From the NCBI GenBank assembly GCA_028289195.1, contig JANQQR010000022.1:1-64000 (forward strand): a stretch of 64,000 nucleotides of DNA. The letters are read 5' to 3'. The stretch comes from Phycisphaerales bacterium (GTDB lineage Bacteria > Planctomycetota > Phycisphaerae > Phycisphaerales > UBA1924). The notes under the pieces are model-generated. The model saw only the letters and a program-made list of their open reading frames with translations. It was not told where the DNA came from and did not search any database. The translations under genes were made by a program, and so were the position numbers. Shown here in pieces: positions 58,078-64,000 of this stretch (position 1 is its first letter; each line of letters begins with the position of its first letter).

Positions 58078-59355
58078 TCAGGCGCGCATGAGGCTGCGCG
58101 CCTCGTCCTCCGTGAGCGCCTGGTCGGGCGCGATCACCGGGCAGCCCGGCTCGCCCGCGCGCGTGCGGTGCACGGCGGCCTGGATGTTGTCCTCGGGGTT
58201 CGGGGGCACGACCGGGGCGTCGCTGCCGAACCAGATGTGTTCAACCGGGTCGAGCCCGGCGTCCGCGTAGGCGTCCCACAGATCCCGAAGGGGGAACGCC
58301 CGGTGTGCGCGGTGCGGCAGGAGCCTGAGGATCGGCTCGATGTCGGTCAGCAGGTGGCAGGGCTGCGGGCTGACGATCACGCCGAGGCGGGCGAACCTGG
58401 GGATGTCGTGCTCGTCGACGAACTGGGCGTGCTCGATGCGGGTGCCGGGGGTCTTGGGCGCGGTGCTGTCGATGGCATTGAGCAGGCGCCGGACCGCGGC
58501 GTCGCCGATCGCGTGGGCCACGAGCGGGAGCTTCATGTCCTCGCATTCGCGGATCGCCACGCGGAGCTTGTCTTCGCTCCACAGCGCGATGCCGCGCTCG
58601 ATGCCCTCGAGCGGGTGCGCGAACGGCTCGAGCATGAACGCGGTGCGGCTGTTGAGCGCTCCGTCGGTGAACACCTTCGCGCCGCCGAAGCGGACGCGCT
58701 CGCACGCGTAGTGCGGGTAGCGCTCAAGCTCTGCGCGGCAGTCTTCGAACAGCGGGTGGAGCACGACAGAGCACGCGAGGTTTCCCTCCTTGTCCAGCTC
58801 GGCGCACGCCGGGCCGAGCCAGTCGAGGCTGAGCATGTCGTGGACCTCGGCGTACCCCAGGCTCGCGAAGCGCTCGATCGAGGCGCGCACCGTCTGCTTG
58901 CGCTGCTCGAAGGTCGGCGCGGGCACGGCGTCGAGGACGAAGTTGCAGGCGAGTTCCAGGAGCAGGCCCGTCGCGTCTTTCGATTCGTCGCGCACGATCA
59001 CGCCGTTGGCCGGGTCGGGCCGGTCTCCGTCGATGCCGGCGCGGGCGAGCGCTTCGGTGGAGGCGCTCAGCGAGTGGATGTCGAGCGACCGGGCGTAGCA
59101 GGGGTTGCCCCGGGCCGCGTCGTGGAGCTCGGCGTGGGTTGGCCACTCGGGGGCGTCCCAGGACTCGGGCATGGCGCGCATGCCCCGGATCCACCCGGTG
59201 TGGTCGGGCTGTGCGCCGGCGATGGTGTCGAGGAGTTCGGCCTTGGAACGGCAGCCCCCCAGGTCGACGCAGGCGAGCGCGTCGCCGAAGTCGTAGACAT
59301 GGGCGTGGGCCTCGCGGAGGCCGTCGAACCCGGATCCTGTCGAGGGGCCGGACAT
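58078..59355 (-). CDS. Compact amidohydrolase of the YtcJ/NfdA type
   Basis: 425 residues against about 540 for the usual family. The barrel motifs are present: HAHV metal site near residue 17, YAEVHDM, FGGAKVFTDGAL (lysine and Asp), HAIGD and the late GSDAPV aspartate. The N-terminal beta-sandwich strand block normally ahead of the HxH motif is missing, and the protein stops shortly after the LTxEEA helix, without the C-terminal sandwich strands. It begins at 59355, where TATCCT lies 6 bases upstream, so a leaderless mRNA is likely. The substrate is unknown. Confidence 0.8.
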   Translation of the reverse strand: MSGPSTGSGFDGLREAHAHVYDFGDALACVDLGGCRSKAELLDTIAGAQPDHTGWIRGMRAMPESWDAPEWPTHAELHDAARGNPCYARSLDIHSLSASTEALARAGIDGDRPDPANGVIVRDESKDATGLLLELACNFVLDAVPAPTFEQRKQTVRASIERFASLGYAEVHDMLSLDWLGPACAELDKEGNLACSVVLHPLFEDCRAELERYPHYACERVRFGGAKVFTDGALNSRTAFMLEPFAHPLEGIERGIALWSEDKLRVAIRECEDMKLPLVAHAIGDAAVRRLLNAIDSTAPKTPGTRIEHAQFVDEHDIPRFARLGVIVSPQPCHLLTDIEPILRLLPHRAHRAFPLRDLWDAYADAGLDPVEHIWFGSDAPVVPPNPEDNIQAAVHRTRAGEPGCPVIAPDQALTEDEARSLMRA

Positions 59356-59361
59356 ATATAG

Positions 59362-59392
59362 AGGATAGGGATCTGGCGGGATCCCCTACAAT
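59362..59392. promoter_or_regulatory. Divergent leaderless promoter region between the amidohydrolase and metG
   Basis: TATCCT (minus, 59362-59367) and TACAAT (plus, 59387-59392) each lie 6 bases before their start codons, so both predicted transcript starts are the A of ATG. Only 43 bases separate the two coding sequences and there is no Shine-Dalgarno for either. Confidence 0.55.
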
Positions 59393-59398
59393 CGGGCC

Positions 59399-61003
59399 AT
59401 GTCCGAGCCGTATTACATCACGACGCCCATCTACTACGTCAACGACAAGCCCCACATCGGGCACTGCTACACGACCCTGCTGGCGGACGTCGCGGCCCGG
59501 TTCATGCGGGCCCGGGGGCGGGACGTCTTCTTCCTGACCGGGACCGACGAGCACGCCGAGAAGGTGGTCGATGCCGCGGCCCAGCGGGGGCTGACGCCGA
59601 TCGAGTGGGCGGATCAGAACGCCGGCGAGTTCGAGCGGGCGTTCGCGGCCCAGCGCTTCACGAACGACGACTTCGTGCGCACGACCCAGGACCGGCACAA
59701 GGACAAGGTGACGGGCTACATCACACGCCTGATGGAGCAGGGCGACGTCGAACTCGGCGAGTACGCCGGCTGGTGGGACGCCTCGCAGGAGGAGTACGTC
59801 ACCGAGTCGACGGCGCGGGAGCACGACTACAAGAGCCCGGTGACGGGCAAGGAGCTCGAGAAGCGCACCGAGCAGAACTACTTCTTCGATCTGCCGAAGT
59901 ACGCCGAGCGCCTGCGGGAGCACATCGAGGCGAGCCCGGGGTTCATCCTGCCCGAGGCGCGCAAGAACGAGGTGCTCGGTCGCATCAAGGCTGGCTTGCA
60001 GCGGGTCCCGGTGTCGCGGGCGGTCAAGGAGGGCGACGCCGACTGGGGCATCCTGATGCCCGGCGACGAGGGGCACCGCATCTACGTGTGGATCGATGCG
60101 CTGTTCAACTACCTCTCGACGGTCGACACCAACGAGCGGCGCCGGTACTGGCACGCGCCGGTGCACGTGATGGCCAAGGACATCCTCTGGTTCCACGCCG
60201 TCATCTGGCCCTGCATGCTCATGGCGCTCGGCGAGGCGATGCCCTCGTGCATCTACGCGCACTCCTACTGGATCCGCGAGGGGCGCAAGATGAGCAAGAG
60301 CCTGGGCAACTTCATCGACCTGCCGACGATCGACGCGTACGTCGATGCGTTCGGGCTCGACGCGTGGCGCTGGTACCTGGTCAACCACGGCCCGCTGGCG
60401 GCGACCGACTCGGATTTCGGCTACGGGCGCTTCGTGGAGGTGTACAACGCCGACCTGGCCAATGGGATCGGGAACGCCTCGAGCCGCGTGAGCAACATGA
60501 TCGCCAAGTACTTCGACGGCGCGTGCCCGAAGGCCGAGGCGACGACGCACGCCGGGCGCGACTGGCCGGCGCTCGCGGGCGCGGCGCTCGAGAGCGCGAC
60601 GGAGGCCCTCGACCGGCTGGACTTCGAGGCGCTGTGCCGCGCGGGGCTGTCGCTGTCGAACGAGGTCGACGGGTACATCCACGAGACCGAGCCGTTCAAG
60701 CTGGCCAAGGACGAGACGAAGCTCGGCGACGTGGGCACGATCCTCTACAACTGCGCCGAGGCGCTGCGCATCGCGGCGGTGCTGCTCTCGTGCACCCTGC
60801 CGGAAAAGATGAGCGAGCTGCTGGGGCGCATGGGCCAGGAGGCACCGGGCGAAGATGGCTCGTTCGGCGCGCAGCTCGAGGAGCTGTGCACGTGGGGGCG
60901 CCTTGAGCCGGGCACCCGGATCACCAAGGGCGATGCGCTGTACCCGCGCTGGGACGCCAAGAACCCCGAGCCGGCGCCGGAGACGCAGGAGGCCGGGGCG
61001 TAG
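59399..61003 (+). CDS. metG: Methionine--tRNA ligase
   Basis: 534 residues. Class I synthetase signatures HIGH (PHIGHCY, residues 19-22) and KMSKS (297-301), plus WFHAVIWP. The zinc knuckle of the typical enzyme is absent: where CxxC pairs would be, the sequence reads WWDASQEEYVTESTAREHDY, so this is the zinc-less short form. There is no C-terminal tRNA-binding (OB) extension. It charges initiator and elongator tRNA-Met. The ATG has TACAAT six bases ahead and no ribosome site. Confidence 0.95.
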   Translation: MSEPYYITTPIYYVNDKPHIGHCYTTLLADVAARFMRARGRDVFFLTGTDEHAEKVVDAAAQRGLTPIEWADQNAGEFERAFAAQRFTNDDFVRTTQDRHKDKVTGYITRLMEQGDVELGEYAGWWDASQEEYVTESTAREHDYKSPVTGKELEKRTEQNYFFDLPKYAERLREHIEASPGFILPEARKNEVLGRIKAGLQRVPVSRAVKEGDADWGILMPGDEGHRIYVWIDALFNYLSTVDTNERRRYWHAPVHVMAKDILWFHAVIWPCMLMALGEAMPSCIYAHSYWIREGRKMSKSLGNFIDLPTIDAYVDAFGLDAWRWYLVNHGPLAATDSDFGYGRFVEVYNADLANGIGNASSRVSNMIAKYFDGACPKAEATTHAGRDWPALAGAALESATEALDRLDFEALCRAGLSLSNEVDGYIHETEPFKLAKDETKLGDVGTILYNCAEALRIAAVLLSCTLPEKMSELLGRMGQEAPGEDGSFGAQLEELCTWGRLEPGTRITKGDALYPRWDAKNPEPAPETQEAGA

Positions 61004-61006
61004 GCT
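61001..61006 (+). promoter_or_regulatory. -10 element overlapping the metG stop codon
   Basis: TAGGCT begins with the TAG stop of metG and lies 7 bases before the ATG at 61014. It would start a separate leaderless transcript at about 61013. Confidence 0.45.
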
Positions 61007-61013
61007 TCGTGTC

Positions 61014-61595
61014 ATGATCCGGGTGCGTAAATACCGATCGCCGATCATCGCCGAGGCGGCGTCGGCGCACCTGAGGGCGTCGGGTATCCCGTCGATGGTC
61101 GTGGGCCATCACATCCAGAGCACGATCAACCTGGGGTTCCTGAAGTTCGCGCAGCTCGACGTCGTGGTCCCCACCAAGGCGCACATCCCAGAGGCGGTGC
61201 GCCTGCTGGACGAGTTCGAGGAGGGCGCCGAGGATTTCGATCCGAGCGAGTTGGATTACGACGTGCCCCCGGACCTGTCGCGCCTGGATCCGGCGATCGG
61301 GGTGGTCTGCCCTGCGTGCGCCCGCGACCTGCCGCTGGATGCGCAGCTCGAGGCCTGCCCGGGCTGTGCCGAGCCGGTGGATGTGCCCGAGCTGATCGTG
61401 CACCAGCACGGGCCCGATGCGCTGGCCGACTGCTACGGCGAGGAGCCCGAGCAAGTCTCGCCGGCCGACCTGCGGGCGTACGACATCGCGTGCGTGCAGT
61501 GCCGCTGCTCGCTGGCGGGGCTGGAGCAGCGCGGGCGCTGCCCGGAGTGCGGCACGCTGTACGACAAGGCCGAGATCCTGCAGCGGATGATGTGA
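61014..61595 (+). CDS. DUF2007-like protein with two zinc ribbons
   Basis: 193 residues. The N-terminal ~65 residues (IRVRKYRSPIIAEAASAHLRASGIPSMVVG, DVVVPTKAHIPEAVRLLDEF) resemble the DUF2007 putative signal-transducing domain. Two four-cysteine zinc-ribbon-like modules follow: CPAC...CPGC at about 100-125 and CVQC...CPEC at about 160-185. I chose ATG 61014 because the frame upstream lies inside metG in another phase. It overlaps or abuts the next gene (TGATG). Confidence 0.72.
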   Translation: MIRVRKYRSPIIAEAASAHLRASGIPSMVVGHHIQSTINLGFLKFAQLDVVVPTKAHIPEAVRLLDEFEEGAEDFDPSELDYDVPPDLSRLDPAIGVVCPACARDLPLDAQLEACPGCAEPVDVPELIVHQHGPDALADCYGEEPEQVSPADLRAYDIACVQCRCSLAGLEQRGRCPECGTLYDKAEILQRMM

Positions 61596-61602
61596 TGCGC
61601 GG

Positions 61603-61608
61603 TAGGCT
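61603..61608 (+). promoter_or_regulatory. -10 element of the DUF2470-like gene
   Basis: TAGGCT, 7 bases before GTG 61616, the same spacing as at 61001. This favours GTG 61616 over ATG 61595 as the start of the gene. Confidence 0.4.
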
Positions 61609-61615
61609 GTTGCCC

Positions 61616-62254
61616 GTGAAGATGACCCCCGACGAGTACGCGGCCCGCGGCGAGGCGCTCGAGGATGAGGCGCTGGATCATGCGTGGGAGGTGCTGAGCG
61701 CCAACTGCGTGGGCGTGCTGGCGTTCGACGACACCGAGATCGACATCCGCTACGTGCTGGACCCGGCCAACGGGCGCCTGATCGCGACGGTGCCCGTTGC
61801 GTCGATCATGGCTGCGGAGAACGTGCTCTATGCGCCGGAGCTGAGTGACGATGCGCTCCGCCTGCTGCTGAGCCCGGAGCAGATCGAGGAGAGCTCGCTC
61901 ACCGACCGGTGGCAGGTCTACCACGGGGAGCCCGAGCACGTGCGCTGGGCGGCGTACTGGATCGACAGCGCCAAGCACGGGCCGTGGGTGCTCGACGGCG
62001 ACGCGCTCATGCGCCCCAACCCGCTGGCGGGCGACGAGCCGGCGCTGTGCAAGGAGTTCAACGCCGACCCGCCCCGCCTGCGCACGCTGTGCGGACGCGG
62101 CGCGGGCGTGGAGGTCGAGAAACCCGTCTGCGTGGGTGTCGATCCGGGCGGGATGCACGTGCGGGCGCCGTTCGGAATCGTGCGGGTGAAGTTCCCGCTC
62201 GAGGCCAACGAGGCGAGCCAGGCGCACCGGGCGGCCTCGATGCTGCTGGGGTAG
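61616..62254 (+). CDS. Protein with C-terminal DUF2470-like domain
   Basis: 212 residues from the preferred GTG start (219 if ATG 61595 is used). The final ~90 residues (GVDPGGMHVRAPFGIVRVKF and EANEASQAHRAASML) match the shape of DUF2470, found at the end of HugZ-like heme- or FMN-binding proteins. The N-terminal half is not clearly an FMN-binding barrel. The function is not known. It follows the zinc-ribbon gene directly, perhaps as an alternatively started transcript. Confidence 0.55.
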   Translation: MKMTPDEYAARGEALEDEALDHAWEVLSANCVGVLAFDDTEIDIRYVLDPANGRLIATVPVASIMAAENVLYAPELSDDALRLLLSPEQIEESSLTDRWQVYHGEPEHVRWAAYWIDSAKHGPWVLDGDALMRPNPLAGDEPALCKEFNADPPRLRTLCGRGAGVEVEKPVCVGVDPGGMHVRAPFGIVRVKFPLEANEASQAHRAASMLLG

Positions 62255-62319
62255 GTGCGCTCCTGCTCTGTTTCACGGGATTGGAACGCGCCGGCGAGGC
62301 CGCTCGCATCGCTGCCCGG

Positions 62320-62325
62320 TACACT
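62320..62325 (+). promoter_or_regulatory. -10 element of the sulfatase gene
   Basis: TACACT, identical to the 23S -10, lies 47 bases before the ATG and is followed by a leader carrying GGAGG at about 62362. Here the gene has both a leader and a ribosome site, in contrast to the leaderless genes. The -35 is weak. Confidence 0.4.
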
Positions 62326-62372
62326 GCGCCTCGCGCGCCCGCGGGCGCACGCGCAACCCCCCGGAGGACCCC

Positions 62373-63962
62373 ATGAGAAAGACCACCCGAATCCTGACAG
62401 TTCTCGCGGCGCTCGGCGCGCTGGCGTCCGGCGCTGCGGCGCAAGAGCAGCCCAACATTCTGGTGATCTGGGGCGACGACGTCGGCCTGACGAACATCAG
62501 CGCCAACTCGCACGGGATGATGGGCTATCGCACGCCCAACATCGATCGCATCGCCAACGAGGGCATGCGCTTCACCGATTACTACGGCGAGCAGTCGTGC
62601 ACCGCCGGGCGCTCGTCGTTCATCACCGGCCAGAGCGTGTTCCGCACGGGGCTGTCGAAGGTCGGCCTGCCGGGGGCGCGCGAGGGCATGATGGTCGAAG
62701 ACCCGACCATCGCCGGCCTGCTCAAGGACCGGGGCTACGCGACAGGCCAGTTCGGCAAGAATCACCTGGGCGATCGCGACGAGCACCTGCCGACGAACCA
62801 CGGGTTCGACGTCTTCTTCGGAAACCTCTACCACCTGAACGCTGAGGAGGAACCGGAGAACGAGGACTACCCGGGCGACTACGTGCTGCCCAACGGGGAG
62901 ACGTTCAAGGAGCGCTTCGGGCCGCGGGGCGTGATCCGCTCGCGCGCGACTCCCGGCGGGGGCCAGGACATCGAGGACACCGGCCCCCTGACCAAGAAGC
63001 GCATGGAGACGGTGGACGACGAGACGTCGGACGCCGCGATCGCCTGGATCCGCGAGCAGCACGAGGCGGGCAATCGCTGGTTCTGCTGGTGGAGCGGCAC
63101 GCGCATGCACTTCCGCACGCACGTAAGCGAGGAGCGCCTGGCCCAGATCAAGCGCGACAACCCCAACGCCGACGAGTACCAGTGCGGCATGATCGAGCAC
63201 GACATGCACATCGGGAAGTTCCTCGATCTGCTGGATGAGCTCGGGATCGCGGGCGAGACGATCGTCTTCTACTCCACGGACAACGGCCCGCACATGAACA
63301 CGTGGCCGGACGCCGCGATGACGCCGTTCCGAGGCGAGAAGAACACCAACTGGGAGGGCGGCTGGCGCGTGCCGGCGTTCGTGCGCTGGCCGGGGGAGAT
63401 CCCCGCGGGCCGGTTCACCAACGAGATCGTGCACCACATGGACTGGCTGCCGACGTTCCTCGCTGCCGCGGGCGACACCGGCATCAAGGAAGACCTGCTC
63501 GAAGGGTACCGCTCCGAGGTGCTCGGGCGCGATTATCGCGTGCACCTCGACGGGTACAACGTGCTGCCCCTGCTCAGGGGCGAGACCGAGGAGTCGCCCC
63601 GCAAGGAGATCTTCTACTTCACCGACGACGGCGACCTCAGCGCCCTGCGCTACGGCGACTGGAAGCTGATCTTCATGGAGCAGCGGATCGCCCAGACGCT
63701 CGAGGCGTGGGCGAACCCGTTTACGCCGCTGCGTGTGCCGCTGATCTTCAACCTGCGTCGCGACCCGTTCGAGCGCGCACAGCTGACGTCGAACACCTAC
63801 TACGACTGGCTGATCGATCGCGTGTTCCTGCTGGTCCCGGCCCAGACGTACGTCGCGGAGTTCCTCGCGACGTTCCAGGAGTACCCGCCGCGCCAGAAGG
63901 CGGCGAGCTTCAGCCTCGACCAGGTGATGGAGATGCTGCTCTCTGCGGGCGGCTCGAAGTAG
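62373..63962 (+). CDS. Secreted sulfatase
   Basis: 529 residues. Signal peptide ending ASGAAAQEQ, formylglycine motif CTAGR at residues 76-80, and the metal-binding NILVIWGDD and later H/N/D residues (STDNGPHMN, HHMDWLPTF). The family is the arylsulfatase type of the alkaline phosphatase superfamily, abundant in marine planctomycetes that degrade algal polysaccharide. An anaerobic or formylglycine-generating maturase is needed elsewhere. GGAGG precedes the ATG. Substrate unknown; the catalytic Cys is present, so it should be active. Confidence 0.9.
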   Translation: MRKTTRILTVLAALGALASGAAAQEQPNILVIWGDDVGLTNISANSHGMMGYRTPNIDRIANEGMRFTDYYGEQSCTAGRSSFITGQSVFRTGLSKVGLPGAREGMMVEDPTIAGLLKDRGYATGQFGKNHLGDRDEHLPTNHGFDVFFGNLYHLNAEEEPENEDYPGDYVLPNGETFKERFGPRGVIRSRATPGGGQDIEDTGPLTKKRMETVDDETSDAAIAWIREQHEAGNRWFCWWSGTRMHFRTHVSEERLAQIKRDNPNADEYQCGMIEHDMHIGKFLDLLDELGIAGETIVFYSTDNGPHMNTWPDAAMTPFRGEKNTNWEGGWRVPAFVRWPGEIPAGRFTNEIVHHMDWLPTFLAAAGDTGIKEDLLEGYRSEVLGRDYRVHLDGYNVLPLLRGETEESPRKEIFYFTDDGDLSALRYGDWKLIFMEQRIAQTLEAWANPFTPLRVPLIFNLRRDPFERAQLTSNTYYDWLIDRVFLLVPAQTYVAEFLATFQEYPPRQKAASFSLDQVMEMLLSAGGSK

Positions 63963-64000
63963 CGGACGCGGAGCCCCCACTGTGACGCCAACGCCTCAGA

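Overview
This high-GC window most likely comes from a planctomycete, probably class Phycisphaerae. The signs are: a 23S rRNA gene with its own promoter and no 16S gene upstream; secreted proteins ending in dockerin repeats or PEP-CTERM-like tails; an ECF sigma factor overlapping a Ser/Thr kinase with TPRs; a sulfatase; and an EF-Tu whose switch I lacks the usual RGITI. No mobile element, CRISPR array or phage gene was seen. The taxonomy is inference; it was not searched.

Layout. 1-2395: 23S rRNA (minus, 3' end outside the window), with a promoter about 500 nt upstream. 3048-8445: a type IV pilus assembly operon (minus) made of PilM with a PilN-like tail and two bitopic partners. 8840-10390: ribosomal protein S1. 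10636-11798: a small exported protein behind a sigma-54-like promoter, and a PEP-CTERM-like protein. 12011-25244: eight consecutive paralogous secreted right-handed beta-helix proteins (minus); the three largest share a near-identical promoter/leader. Three more paralogs lie at 29802, 36565 and 37907. 25371-29609: argS and a dockerin protein. 30841-35427: a translation/secretion cluster (minus) in the order tRNA-Thr, tuf, rpmG, tRNA-Trp, secE, nusG, then an unlisted 59-residue stand-alone KOW protein related to the NusG C-terminus, then an orphan gene. rplK is not where it is usually found.

35636-50916: a lipoprotein, the last two beta-helix genes, lipopolysaccharide core genes (gmhB, waaF, and a Kdo-kinase-like gene divergent from a glycosyltransferase), an NhaD antiporter, a self-regulated TetR gene, an amidohydrolase, the sigma/kinase pair and plsY. 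51108-63962: a DinB-like protein, a DUF4175-like membrane protein with a long Gln/Glu/Pro/Gly linker, a 2-hydroxyacid dehydrogenase, a second dockerin protein, a stripped-down amidohydrolase, metG, two small proteins and a secreted sulfatase.

Two themes recur. First, many genes without a Shine-Dalgarno site (argS, metG, gmhB, tetR, the dehydrogenase and others) have a TANNNT-type -10 hexamer 5-9 nt before the start codon, so they are probably transcribed as leaderless mRNAs. Second, the beta-helix genes share N- and C-terminal modules, and the five or so with distinct leaders carry a hairpin directly against the Shine-Dalgarno site. The best candidates for undescribed biology are the stand-alone KOW protein beside nusG and the beta-helix family with its shared leader.
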